This document shows positions 15,106-23,114 of a stretch of DNA of 23,114 nt, piece by piece. Made by a program: the position numbers and the translations under genes. Each line of letters starts with the position of its first letter. Within the stretch, counting starts at the first letter, position 1. Under the pieces are notes generated by a model. That model was given only the letters and a program-made list of their open reading frames with translations, made no database searches and had not been told where the DNA came from. Source of the DNA: an uncultured Bacteroidota bacterium (lineage in GTDB: Bacteria; Bacteroidota; Bacteroidia; Chitinophagales; Chitinophagaceae); the NCBI GenBank assembly GCA_903881265.1, contig CAIRSV010000294.1:1-23114 (forward strand). Reading direction: 5' to 3'.

Positions 15106-15125
15106 AGGGTATTGAAAAATAAAGT

Positions 15126-15152
15126 AAGAGTGGGTTATCTCACTCTTTTTTT
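15126..15152 (+). terminator. Intrinsic terminator of the LRR gene
   Basis: AAGAGTG (15126-15132) and CACTCTT (15141-15147) form a seven-bp stem with an eight-nt loop, running into seven T (15146-15152). Confidence 0.85.
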
Positions 15153-15261
15153 ATGTCCGTTAGGGTCAATGATGATGCTGCGAAAAAGTTGAAGAAGCCT
15201 CGATGAAATTATACCTGTAAATACTAGTTAAAACGACGATCTGCGTTGATCATCTTAGGCT

Positions 15262-15990
15262 TTATCCCTCGATATGGAAACTGATAATCAGCATTCGTGT
15301 GGTTAGCTTTTCGATAGCCTTGTTGGTGGGCTCATCATTTTTTCTATCAAGACTGTTGCCCAAACCATTTGAAACTTTTAGCTCAGGTGAGAAAATAAAG
15401 TTAGGGAAATAGAATTCAAAGCCTAAGCCCAAATTATACCCGAAATCAAAGGGCTTTACCTTGATGATTTCATTAGGTCTGCGTGAATTGGTATTGGCGT
15501 TGAAATCATAATCAATCTTAGCACCGGCGCAAACATAAAATCTAAAATTCGTCATCCTATCTGATTTGAATTTTAATTCGAACGGCAAACTGAATAAGAT
15601 AGATTCGAATGAATTTGTAAAGCTTGAATCTGTTTGATCGGTGAATCGAAGTGCTTTTTCGCGAAGCACAAACGAAGGAATCGTGCGGATATCGATAAAA
15701 TTCGATACTTTCAGATTACCCATAATACCTAACTGAAAGCCAGGGCGCCAAAGCGGTGTGATATTTTTAATGGTATCATTCTCAAGCATATATTTCGACT
15801 GCCACACTTTATATTGTGCTGAGTTGAAGCCTAATGTAATGCCGAAGTAATATGGTTTATCATCGTGGTCTGCATTGTTCATTTTCTCATCCTGCGCCTT
15901 CGCACTGAAGGAACAAACCGACAAAAGCAGCAACAAGGCTACTTGACAGAGTGATAGATGGATGATATTCCGAAACTTAAGGGTTTGCAT
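15262..15990 (-). CDS. porT: PorT-like outer-membrane beta-barrel protein (type IX secretion)
   Basis: A 242-aa exported protein. A signal peptide (to about residue 33, ending SFSAKAQ) is followed by alternating amphipathic strands typical of an outer-membrane barrel: YYFGITLGFNSAQYKV, FRFYVCAGAKIDYDF, FDFGYNLGLGFEFYF and a terminal LIISFHIEG with aromatic/hydrophobic alternation. The organisation (directly after ubiE and close to engB) matches the PorT gene neighbourhood in many Bacteroidota. PorT is required for T9SS secretion. Its signal-peptide start lies inside the ubiE 3' end (52-nt overlap), so the two are co-transcribed. Two T9SS cargos lie in the same window. The barrel call is secure, PorT orthology likely. 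Confidence 0.75.
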   Translation of the reverse strand: MQTLKFRNIIHLSLCQVALLLLLSVCSFSAKAQDEKMNNADHDDKPYYFGITLGFNSAQYKVWQSKYMLENDTIKNITPLWRPGFQLGIMGNLKVSNFIDIRTIPSFVLREKALRFTDQTDSSFTNSFESILFSLPFELKFKSDRMTNFRFYVCAGAKIDYDFNANTNSRRPNEIIKVKPFDFGYNLGLGFEFYFPNFIFSPELKVSNGLGNSLDRKNDEPTNKAIEKLTTRMLIISFHIEG

Positions 15991-16667
15991 ACGGTGTTTT
16001 TAAAACCAACGGATTGCAATATTACACACATTTCTTCACCTTCGGGGAAAACCTGCACGGAATTTGGCAAATACGAATAGGCTTTAGTGTCTTTACTGAA
16101 CAACTTACCTATCATCGGCGTTATATAACTGAAGTATAGATGATAAAATTGTTTGACAGGGAATGTTTTTACTTTAGAGAATTCAAGGATGATAAAATGG
16201 CCTCCTGGTTTTAATACTCGATGAATCTCGTTTAATCCTTTTGTTAGATTTTCAAAATTACGCACACCGAAGGCTACTGTCACTGCATCAAAGGTATGAT
16301 CGTCAAACGGTAAATTTTCGCTATCACCTTTCACTAATTCGATGAGCGTGTTGAGATGCTTATCAGCCACTTTTACACGACCCACTTCAAGCATATTGTT
16401 GGAGAGGTCGAGGCCAGTAATTTTTGTTGGTTGAAGTCTGCTTAAGGCAATAGCTAAATCGGCAGTACCCGTGGCCACATCAAGGATGTATTGGGGTTTG
16501 CTGTCTCTTAGCAAGTTCACCACTTTATTTCGCCAAAGCACATCGATACGAAACGACAACAATCGATTTAGGAAATCGTATTTCCCGGCGATGCCATCAA
16601 ACATATGTTCGACTTGCTCTTTTTTGCTTAACGCTGAATTAATATCAGGTACTATGTTTGTTCCCAC
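15939..16667 (-). CDS. ubiE: Demethylmenaquinone methyltransferase (UbiE/MenG)
   Basis: A 242-aa class I methyltransferase of quinone biosynthesis that methylates demethylmenaquinone (C-methylation with SAM). Family features are KKEQVEHMFDGIAGKYDFLNRLLS near the N-terminus, motif I LDVATGTADLAIAL, GLDLSNNMLEVG, DSENLPFDDHTFDAVTVAFGVRNFENL, and the end GISSIYHSVK. The reading frame is open back to an ATG at 16712. I prefer the GTG at 16667, which gives the usual family length and lies five nt after a TATCTTCG box (7/8 match to the -7 consensus). It overlaps porT by 52 nt and is divergent from engB. Confidence 0.9.
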   Translation of the reverse strand: MGTNIVPDINSALSKKEQVEHMFDGIAGKYDFLNRLLSFRIDVLWRNKVVNLLRDSKPQYILDVATGTADLAIALSRLQPTKITGLDLSNNMLEVGRVKVADKHLNTLIELVKGDSENLPFDDHTFDAVTVAFGVRNFENLTKGLNEIHRVLKPGGHFIILEFSKVKTFPVKQFYHLYFSYITPMIGKLFSKDTKAYSYLPNSVQVFPEGEEMCVILQSVGFKNTVCKPLSFGISSIYHSVK

Positions 16668-16671
16668 GCCG

Positions 16672-16679
16672 CGAAGATA
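16672..16679 (-). promoter_or_regulatory. Probable -7 box TATCTTCG before the ubiE GTG start
   Basis: On the minus strand TATCTTCG differs from TAnnTTTG at one position and is four nt before GTG (16667). The -33 site is weak (TCT). It matches the batB layout (-7 box, four nt, GTG). Confidence 0.4.
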
Positions 16680-16775
16680 AACAGACAATTTGATAATGAG
16701 ACATCTTGCCATCTTATGGCGTATAGCTTGCCTTCATTACGTCAGAACAATAATAGCGCCGAGCAAATTGTCGCA

Positions 16776-16805
16776 TTGCCTCATTGTATCATTGTGTTAC
16801 CTTTG
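16776..16805 (+). promoter_or_regulatory. Promoter TTG-N19-TACCTTTG of engB
   Basis: TTG at 16776-16778, a 19-nt spacer and TACCTTTG at 16798-16805: exact consensus. The ATG follows six nt later, so the mRNA is probably leaderless. It rules out the longer reading frame starting at 16716. Confidence 0.78.
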
Positions 16806-16811
16806 CCCTTC

Positions 16812-17447
16812 ATGGAAGTAAAATCAACAGAATATCTGATTAGTAGTCCGGATGTGGAGAGTTGCCCAAAAGGCACCTTGCCCGAAGTGGCGTTCATCGG
16901 TCGAAGCAATGTAGGTAAATCATCGCTGATCAATATGCTATCGAATAAGAAGGAATTGGCGAAGGTGTCATCATCGCCGGGTAAGACACAGATGATTAAT
17001 CATTTTCTCATCAATAAAAATATGTTTTGGGTCGATTTACCAGGTTACGGGTTTGCCAAAGTATCGCAAACCAAGCGAGGTACCTGGACTAAAATGATTT
17101 GGAACTATGTCGAGAAACGAGATAATCTGCAGACATTATTTGTGTTGATCGACAGTCGACATACTCCACAACGTATGGATATTGATTTTGTCAATAAGCT
17201 TGGCGAGAAAGCCATTCCGTTTACTCTTGTGTTTACGAAAGCCGATAAGGAATCGCAAAAGGAAGTCAGCGAGCATGTCAGTCAATTTAAAAAGGAGTTG
17301 CTTAAGACCTGGGCCGAATTGCCCGTGATTTTTGTGAGTTCGGCTGTGAAGCGTTTGGCACGAAAAGAAATACTTGAGTTCATCGAACAGCTTCGTCAGC
17401 ATTATATTCCGGCTGAGAAATTAAAAGAGCAGGCTGAAGATAAATAA
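16812..17447 (+). CDS. engB: Ribosome biogenesis GTPase YihA/YsxC/EngB
   Basis: A 211-aa TRAFAC-class GTPase needed for late 50S assembly. G motifs: G1 GRSNVGKSS (residues about 30-38), SSPGKTQMIN (G2), DLPGYG (G3), TKAD (G4) and SSAVKR (G5). N-terminal MEVKSTEYLISSP is the typical family start. An upstream ATG at 16716 is in frame, but the added 32 residues contain the promoter and are not family-like. It is divergent from ubiE-porT, an arrangement that recurs in Bacteroidota. Confidence 0.95.
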   Translation: MEVKSTEYLISSPDVESCPKGTLPEVAFIGRSNVGKSSLINMLSNKKELAKVSSSPGKTQMINHFLINKNMFWVDLPGYGFAKVSQTKRGTWTKMIWNYVEKRDNLQTLFVLIDSRHTPQRMDIDFVNKLGEKAIPFTLVFTKADKESQKEVSEHVSQFKKELLKTWAELPVIFVSSAVKRLARKEILEFIEQLRQHYIPAEKLKEQAEDK

Positions 17448-17754
17448 ACACCTCAACTGCATCTACTCTTTCATTTCGGTTTTCGTTTCGTTGTCAGATA
17501 GCAAAGGGTTTGGGCTAATTTTTATACCGACGTAACACACCAAAAATTCGTGTCTCGTTTTACTCTTACCCTATTTTGCACACGGAAAATTCTCTCGTAT
17601 TTATTGGATACGAAATAGCTAGCATTGGTCTGTCTTATATGTCACATTGCTAGTCCATCAGCGTGAGCCTTCAACATACAGAAACTTGTCAATACGAAAA
17701 GGACAAAGTATTTCATTTTGTATATCTAGAAAATAGTGATGGATAACTGTGGGT
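17448..17754. other. 307-nt intergenic region between engB and ctpA 3' ends
   Basis: The region is flanked by convergent stop codons. It contains a six-bp inverted repeat TCGTAT/ATACGA (17595-17600 and 17608-17613, seven-nt loop) without a T run. I see no ORF, RNA gene or clear terminator. Confidence 0.45.
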
Positions 17755-19431
17755 TTATTTCACCCCAAGAATCGAGTTGTAACGCGAAGGATTACTCAAC
17801 ACACCAATTGCTTCTTTCAACTCATCATCATCACGCAATTGATTCTGAAAACGACCGCGTTGAAAGTAATAGCGCGTTACGATTTCATCTTGTAGTAGAC
17901 GAAGGATCTCTTTTTTATTCTTTATCAGATCTTGTGTCTTATCGTGTGAAAGCGATTTTTGAACAAGATTAAAATCATTCTTCACCGCATCGAAGTAATT
18001 TTCTTTTTCGGCTATTTCTTTAAATTTCGCCAAAGCGTCTTCTGTTTTTGTTTTGTACGAATAATCTTTTCCGTCCAACCATTTTACAAACTCATTGAAG
18101 TCGGTTTCGGTAAGTTCAAAATCTTTCGCTGCGGCAATTGTAGCGTGTTTGCTTGCATATAAGGTCGCATAATCAAATACAAACGATTTTGTGCTAAGTG
18201 CATTAATGATCTTTAAGGCTTCTTTCGCAGGCGTCTTGATATCGGGTTCCACACCGCCGCCATCCATCACGATACGACCGTTTTTGGTTTTGAATTTTGT
18301 CTTCAACGAATCAGAAATTTCGCCAACGCTTCCATCTTCGTTGCGATGTGTATAATCAAGCGCCTGAATGCATCGACCTGATGGTGTGTAATATTTTGCA
18401 GTGGTAACTTTCAGCTTAGCATTGAAACCGATATCACGGGTTGTTTGTACAAGGCCTTTACCGAAACTACGTTGACCTATCACCACGCCACGATCGAGAT
18501 CTTGCATTGTACCGGCTATGATTTCAGAGGCTGATGCTGAATTGCGGTTGACAAGAATCGTCAACGGAATTTTTTCATCAAACGGAGTACCTTTTGTTTT
18601 ATAGGTCTTGTCCCATTCTAGATTCTTACCTTTCGTTGTTACCACCAATTGATCGCCATTGATAAAGATATTAGCGATGTTGACAGCCTCATCAAGCAGA
18701 CCGCCGGGATTGTATCGTACATCAAAAATAATGCCTTTCATACTCGGATTTGCCTTCTTCATACTATCAAGGGCATTCCGAACTAAATTACCGCAACGGT
18801 CGGTAAACTGTGCCAATCTGATATACGCATATTCATTATTGGGTCCTACCATTCCGGCATACGGAATGCTGCTGATATTGATTTCTTCGCGGGTGATGGT
18901 CTTGTTTGATTCAGCATTCGTGACGGCGTCTTTGACTCTCACTTTCAGCGAGCTGCCGGGCGATCCTTTCAGAAATTTACTGATATCATCGATTGATTTT
19001 CCTTTGGTGGAGTGACCGTCAATTTCGGTAATGATATCGCCGGCTTTGAGGCCTGCTTTGATCACTGGACTGTTTTCGACCGGCTCGGCGATGACGATAT
19101 AACCATCTTTCTCACGAATTGAACTACCGATACCGCCGTATTTACCTGTGGTTTGAAAACGATAATCTTCGATATCCTCTTCTGTGATATAATTCGTGTA
19201 AGGATCCAAATCGGCAAGCATCGCATCAATACCTTTCTTTACCATTTTGCCAGGTTGCACAGGATCGACATAATAGGTATTGAGTTCTTTAAATAGTTTG
19301 GTGAATATTTCAAGATTCTTTGAGATTTCGAAATACGGATCGCTGTCCATGGCCTGTATCGAAAGGATGACAGCTACACCCAACAACGCGCCCAACACAT
19401 ATTTTTTCGAACCGGAAAGAAAAGATTTCAT
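17755..19431 (-). CDS. ctpA: C-terminal processing protease (CtpA/Prc, peptidase S41)
   Basis: A 558-aa periplasmic serine protease. It has a hydrophobic N-terminal anchor (residues 11-27), a helical region with YYVDP and DPYTNYI, a PDZ domain (about 95-175; YGGIGSSI, AGLKAGDIITEIDG), and the catalytic core: FDVRYNPGGLLDEAV (about 237-250), NSASASEIIAGTMQDLDR (297-314) with nucleophile S300, and SFGKGLVQ with base K325 and Q329. Ser-Lys dyad peptidases of this type trim C-termini or degrade tagged exported proteins. The MKSFLSGSKKYVLGALL start is a normal signal-anchor. It stands alone on the minus strand; no clear -7 box is seen. Confidence 0.92.
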   Translation of the reverse strand: MKSFLSGSKKYVLGALLGVAVILSIQAMDSDPYFEISKNLEIFTKLFKELNTYYVDPVQPGKMVKKGIDAMLADLDPYTNYITEEDIEDYRFQTTGKYGGIGSSIREKDGYIVIAEPVENSPVIKAGLKAGDIITEIDGHSTKGKSIDDISKFLKGSPGSSLKVRVKDAVTNAESNKTITREEINISSIPYAGMVGPNNEYAYIRLAQFTDRCGNLVRNALDSMKKANPSMKGIIFDVRYNPGGLLDEAVNIANIFINGDQLVVTTKGKNLEWDKTYKTKGTPFDEKIPLTILVNRNSASASEIIAGTMQDLDRGVVIGQRSFGKGLVQTTRDIGFNAKLKVTTAKYYTPSGRCIQALDYTHRNEDGSVGEISDSLKTKFKTKNGRIVMDGGGVEPDIKTPAKEALKIINALSTKSFVFDYATLYASKHATIAAAKDFELTETDFNEFVKWLDGKDYSYKTKTEDALAKFKEIAEKENYFDAVKNDFNLVQKSLSHDKTQDLIKNKKEILRLLQDEIVTRYYFQRGRFQNQLRDDDELKEAIGVLSNPSRYNSILGVK

Positions 19432-19753
19432 TGCTTACATTTTAATGTGGTGCAATTTATTATAAAATAAGATAGAAGCGGAATTGAATTTCAGCTTGAG
19501 CTTGTTAAATAAATGGCAAAAAAGCAAGTGGATGGCATGGGTAGGGTGTATCGCATTCGTGTATGTTTTATTGGTGTTGTTTTAATATATTTAATCGCAA
19601 CGAGCGCGAAGTAGATGCAACCTGCAGGTCAGCAATTGCTGCGATTTAACTCTAAGTGGATCTTGAATTTGTTTCCTTTATAGGGTATCTAAAATGCTTC
19701 AAAATATAAACAAACACTATCAAGCATCTTTGCGTCTTGCTAAAAAAAATGTT
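19432..19753. other. 322-nt divergent intergenic region with nested palindromes
   Basis: It holds CAGCAATTGCTG (19630-19641, perfect 12-bp palindrome), CCTGCAGG (19621-19628) and an outer inverted repeat AATCGCA/TGCGATT (19593-19599 and 19640-19646). A CATCTTTG at 19725-19732 (seven of eight matches to the -7 consensus) lies 21 nt before the ATG at 19754 and supports that start. Confidence 0.5.
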
Positions 19754-22009
19754 ATGAATAAATATCTGTTGATTTTCGCTTTGATTTTTGCTGTCGTTTC
19801 TCATTCCAATTTATCCAAGGCCCAAACTTGTACAGCTTGTTTTACTGCTACCGCGGATTCTATAAATTCATTGGTCATCAATCTTGATGCGAGTTGTTCG
19901 AATGCGCCGAATGCATTGTATGAATGGCACGTAGACGGCACGTTGTATACTGTGTTCCCTTTTCCTTCTATTCAATTACCATTCAATGTGGCCGGAACGC
20001 ATTCGATCAAATTGATTATCAATGACCAGGGTTGTATTGACAGCACCACACAAAGCATTACAGTGTTTCAAGATTGCAATGCCAATTTCTATCCATATCA
20101 GTTTGGCAATGGCAATTATTATTTTATTGGAAACAATAACAGTCCGACAGCAACCTATTCCTGGACTTATGGTGATGGAAATGTTGGAAACACAACGATG
20201 GGTTATAATAACTATGCCACATCTGGAAGCTACTCGGTATGTTGCATTGTGAGTGATACTGCGCAAGGCGGATGTGTTGATACGTTTTGTCAGGTGATTA
20301 CAGTGAATATGGTCTCGACGTGTCAAGCAAGTTTTACGTACTCCCTTGACCCCCTTACGGGTTATATTTTTGCGGATGCTTCATCGAGTCAATATGATCC
20401 GTCAAATTACAGCATGAACTGGTACATCAATAATATACCGGTGCAGAGCGGCAGTAATGTGAGTTATGTGAATATCTTGGGCGCTGTTGGTATCTACGAC
20501 CTGAAATTAGAAATTACAGATAGCAATCAGCTTGTCTGCAGCGATTTTACACAATCGCTTTACTGGAATGGTGGGGTATTGAACCCGATATGTTATCCTT
20601 GTATTACCTTGTCGATGAATGCAACGAACGATTCGGTATATCTTGATGCCTCCTGCAGTGTGATACCTGCAGGCGGAAGCTTGAAGTGGTATGCCAATGG
20701 GAACATGTTCGCCGACAATGGAATGCCATTTATGCAGGGATTCAGTTCCTTTGGACTTCAAACGGTGGCGCTCTATTCCATTGATAGCAATGGCAATTAT
20801 TGCGACAGCACCTTTCAATATGTGTATACATATGCACCACCTTGCTTATCTTGTTTGACTGTCACACAGGTTCCGTCTTCGAGTAGCGATTATGTTTTTG
20901 ATGGTTCTTGTACACCGGGAGCAACGACATTTTATTGGTTTGTTGATAATAATTATGTGACCACTACGAACACCGCACAATTTGTCTATAGCTTTTCGCA
21001 AAGCGGCACCTATTCGGTTTGCCTTCAAACGGTGAATGCCCTTGGTAATAGCTGCAGTCAGGCGTGTACCTCTGTGCTTGTGAATACACCAACAGCTACG
21101 CAGTTTAATCTGAGCGGAACGGTGTATAAAGTTGACAATACATATACGTATGCTCCTGCAACGGCAAACGAAGCCAAGGTATATCTGATCAAATTGATGA
21201 CAGGTGGTTTTCTCGATGCCATTGATTCAACCACCACCGATGCCAATGGCATGTATACCTTTGTGAATAAGCCAATTGATGATTACCGCATCAAAGTGGC
21301 CTTGCAACCAAGCAGCCCCAATTATGCCATCAATATTCCTACGTATTATAACTCGGCCTTGATGTGGTATAACGCACAAGTAATCACCTTATTTGGAAAC
21401 ACATACAGCAAGGATGTCTATATGAGTTATGGCGCTAATTCCGCAGGCAGTGGCTTCATCTCCGGTAATGTCTTCTTGGGTTCTAACAAGCCAACACGTT
21501 CAGGCAATGCCGATGTGACCATTATCCTGATTGATCAAAGCAATCAGCAGGCAATAGCCTATGCCAAGACAGATGCAAACGGTAATTACTCGTTTTCTAA
21601 TGTGCCTTATGGCACGTATCGGGTCTATGGCGAATTGCTTAATCGCGCGAGTATACCGGACAATATCATTGTGAGTAATGCACAAAGCTCATTTACTAAT
21701 AAGAATTTTGTCTATAATGATAATGTGATTAAACCAACAAATATTGGTTTATCCGTAAGCGAACAAGCTCAAACTATCGCTTGGAGTATTTATCCGAACC
21801 CGGCCAATAACCAGTTTACGATTCGTAGTTCAGTAGAAGCGACGCTTCGAATCGTTGATATAACAGGGCGACAGATTCAGCAAGTTAGGGTGGAGATGGA
21901 TAAGGCATTAACGCTTGACTGCAGTCAATGGCAATCTGGTATTTACTTAATGGAGCAAAACTATCAAGGTAACAAGAAGACTATGAAGTTGGTGATCAAT
22001 CACGAATAG
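19754..22009 (+). CDS. Large secreted protein with PKD-like modules and T9SS type A sorting domain
   Basis: A 751-aa exported protein (signal peptide MNKYLLIFALIFAVVSHSNLSKAQ). Five divergent PKD-like modules follow, most opening with a cysteine motif (TCTACF, DCNANF, TCQASF, CYPCITLS, CLSCLTV) and then a DASCS/DGSC segment and W-Y/H-x-(D/N)-(G/N). Two carboxypeptidase-regulatory-like (CarboxypepD_reg) domains come next (FNLSGTVYK and FISGNVFLG, each with DANGxY.F). The C-terminal domain IYPNPANNQFTI...LVINHE is a type A (Por secretion) tail recognised and cleaved by the T9SS. An upstream in-frame ATG at 19694 adds 20 residues before the signal peptide and overlaps the -7-like box, so 19754 is preferred. 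It probably acts as a surface adhesin or matrix protein; the ligand is unknown. Confidence 0.85.
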   Translation: MNKYLLIFALIFAVVSHSNLSKAQTCTACFTATADSINSLVINLDASCSNAPNALYEWHVDGTLYTVFPFPSIQLPFNVAGTHSIKLIINDQGCIDSTTQSITVFQDCNANFYPYQFGNGNYYFIGNNNSPTATYSWTYGDGNVGNTTMGYNNYATSGSYSVCCIVSDTAQGGCVDTFCQVITVNMVSTCQASFTYSLDPLTGYIFADASSSQYDPSNYSMNWYINNIPVQSGSNVSYVNILGAVGIYDLKLEITDSNQLVCSDFTQSLYWNGGVLNPICYPCITLSMNATNDSVYLDASCSVIPAGGSLKWYANGNMFADNGMPFMQGFSSFGLQTVALYSIDSNGNYCDSTFQYVYTYAPPCLSCLTVTQVPSSSSDYVFDGSCTPGATTFYWFVDNNYVTTTNTAQFVYSFSQSGTYSVCLQTVNALGNSCSQACTSVLVNTPTATQFNLSGTVYKVDNTYTYAPATANEAKVYLIKLMTGGFLDAIDSTTTDANGMYTFVNKPIDDYRIKVALQPSSPNYAINIPTYYNSALMWYNAQVITLFGNTYSKDVYMSYGANSAGSGFISGNVFLGSNKPTRSGNADVTIILIDQSNQQAIAYAKTDANGNYSFSNVPYGTYRVYGELLNRASIPDNIIVSNAQSSFTNKNFVYNDNVIKPTNIGLSVSEQAQTIAWSIYPNPANNQFTIRSSVEATLRIVDITGRQIQQVRVEMDKALTLDCSQWQSGIYLMEQNYQGNKKTMKLVINHE

Positions 22010-22057
22010 CCTTCGCATTTTATTCGTGCTGTTTGATATGTTCGGCTCCCCGGTCCG

Positions 22058-22079
22058 TGGTTTGTGTCTCCACAAACCA
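22058..22079. terminator. Stem-loop between convergent genes
   Basis: TGGTTTGTG-TCTC-CACAAACCA is a perfect nine-bp stem with a four-nt loop. In minus-strand RNA the loop is GAGA, a GNRA tetraloop. No T run follows on either strand, so termination is not certain; it could be an mRNA 3' end or bidirectional stop. Confidence 0.5.
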
Positions 22080-22121
22080 TCTATGTATAGTTATTTTAGG
22101 ACAAGGCAATTGATGAATGAC

Positions 22122-22979
22122 TTATTCTACTGTTGTCGTGATCGTCGTTTTACCTGTGCTAGGACTTTCCTTATCATTCATAATAGTCTTGCTATTATTG
22201 GTCATATTCACTGTATGCATCTGCACCTTGCCTGTGCTCATATTCACTATAATCATCTCTTCGGTGAGAGTGTTTACCTTGGTGGTCATTGGCATACCAC
22301 CACGATTCATGTCAAGATCACCTTTGGTTTGACTTTGCACAGTCACTGTAGCCATAGTGCCCATAACGGCGCCCATCGTATATTTTCGTCTTGTTTTTAA
22401 TCCGTCTTTTTCAGTGCTTTCTTCCCAGCCACCTTTGGTCACTGCGTCTTTCGGAACGACTAAAAATGCTGATTCGGCAGATGAATTAGTTCCCATACCC
22501 ATCATACGCATGCCGCCGCGACCGCCGCCACGTTTGCCATCTTTGCTGCTTACCTTCTTATCTTCGTTAGCTTCCTCTTCAATGAGCTTGCCATCAAAAC
22601 CGAGTTTGATATCTTCAGGTATATTAATCTTTTCGGCTAATTGCTTCACGAAGGGATTATCCTGCTTCTCTTTACTTTCTGAATCATACGTGGTTTTCTG
22701 ACCGAAACCATCGAAATCCATCTTCATCTTTTTCATGGTCTGACTCATCTTGTATCCATCAGTCAGCACTTCCTTTACCTCAAGTTCGGTATAGGAGTTG
22801 GTATTGGTTTTCATTTCCATTGGATCGCCACCCATCATTGATTGGGTATTGCTTGAGGTCATTTCTGTGGTAATTTTAATGATATCGCCTTGTTGAAGGA
22901 CTACCTTACCTGGTATTTCTTGTGCATTTAAAGCCGATGATACTATCAGGGTCAATGCGAATGCTGCTAATTTTTTCAT
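22122..22979 (-). CDS. Secreted protein, DUF6263-like
   Basis: A 285-aa exported protein (signal peptide MKKLAAFALTLIVSSALNAQ). It is rich in Met, Thr and Lys, with strands such as GDIIKITTEMTSS, SYTELEVKEVLTDGYKMS and MPMTTKVNTLTEEMIIVNM. A Gly/Arg/Met-rich patch GKRGGGRGGMRMMGMG lies at about residues 148-163. The overall pattern resembles DUF6263 proteins common in Bacteroidota; that family name comes from memory and is not certain. There are no catalytic motifs. It has a full -7 box TAGTTTTG 19 nt upstream. Function unknown, probably periplasmic or surface. Confidence 0.75.
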   Translation of the reverse strand: MKKLAAFALTLIVSSALNAQEIPGKVVLQQGDIIKITTEMTSSNTQSMMGGDPMEMKTNTNSYTELEVKEVLTDGYKMSQTMKKMKMDFDGFGQKTTYDSESKEKQDNPFVKQLAEKINIPEDIKLGFDGKLIEEEANEDKKVSSKDGKRGGGRGGMRMMGMGTNSSAESAFLVVPKDAVTKGGWEESTEKDGLKTRRKYTMGAVMGTMATVTVQSQTKGDLDMNRGGMPMTTKVNTLTEEMIIVNMSTGKVQMHTVNMTNNSKTIMNDKESPSTGKTTITTTVE

Positions 22980-22998
22980 TGTTATGAATTTAAGGCTT

Positions 22999-23006
22999 CA
23001 AAACTA
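22999..23006 (-). promoter_or_regulatory. -7 box TAGTTTTG of the DUF6263-like gene
   Basis: On the minus strand TAGTTTTG matches TAnnTTTG fully and lies 19 nt before the ATG at 22979. There is no good TTG at the -33 position. Confidence 0.55.
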
Positions 23007-23114
23007 CACTTATTTTCGATATTTTATTGATAGCATATAGTCTCTTTGGCAGGCCTTATGACGAGGAAGACAAGGGCTTTACGGCAAATAAAGCCGATAT
23101 TTTTCAGTGTATCA

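Noticed and set aside
19621..19646. Nested palindromes as a replication or recombination site (dif or attachment type)
   Set aside because: No dif-like XerC/XerD arms, no integrase nearby and no duplicated flanks; more likely an operator or chance palindrome.
23024..23113. Possible C-terminal fragment of a minus-strand gene at the right edge (ends ...KETICYQ), or a plus-strand gene starting at 23058
   Set aside because: Too short to recognise, with both strands open; neither can be supported from this window.

Overview
The window looks like a chromosomal segment from a member of the Bacteroidota, probably Chitinophagales or Sphingobacteriales-like. The evidence is a type IX secretion (T9SS) component of the PorT type, two large secreted proteins carrying type A and type B T9SS sorting domains, a BatB/BatC pair, and several promoters with the Bacteroidota architecture TTG-N19-TAnnTTTG in place of E. 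coli-like -35/-10 boxes. Purine-rich ribosome binding sites are mostly absent. In several genes the -7 box sits only 4-7 nt before the start codon, so leaderless mRNAs are likely.

Layout, left to right. (1) 1-1426: the 3' end of ssb, then an AT-rich accessory pair: an 8-cysteine glycine-rich peptide and a membrane-anchored thioredoxin-fold protein with a CGPC site. (2) 1438-1532: a large 13-bp-stem hairpin followed by a T8 run. (3) 1727-5451: a PIF1/RecD2-like helicase with a C-terminal HTH, a GNAT/FemAB-like acyltransferase, and yidD. (4) 5632-7854: a beta-propeller-repeat protein with a type B T9SS signal. (5) 7882-11233: iscA and iscU on the minus strand, separated by an AT-rich two-gene unit made of an HNH endonuclease and a methyltransferase-HIT fusion translationally coupled by TAATG. 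(6) 11449-13160: batB-batC with a terminator. (7) 13240-15105: a small zinc-ribbon protein and a secreted leucine-rich-repeat protein. (8) 15262-17447: porT-ubiE, divergent from engB (yihA/ysxC). (9) 17755-19431: a C-terminal processing protease. (10) 19754-22979: a T9SS type A cargo protein and a convergent secreted DUF6263-like protein.

Most genes are housekeeping or envelope genes: Fe-S assembly, menaquinone methylation, 50S assembly, YidC accessory, T9SS. Two segments stand out as accessory. The HNH + methyltransferase-HIT pair (8623-10538) is the best candidate for an undescribed system. It has nucleic-acid-directed chemistry, it is embedded between isc genes, and its methyltransferase half recalls DNA phosphorothioation-associated methyltransferases. 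The cysteine-rich peptide with its neighbouring membrane thioredoxin-like protein (217-1426) is the second candidate. No tRNA, rRNA, CRISPR array, insertion sequence or prophage was recognised.
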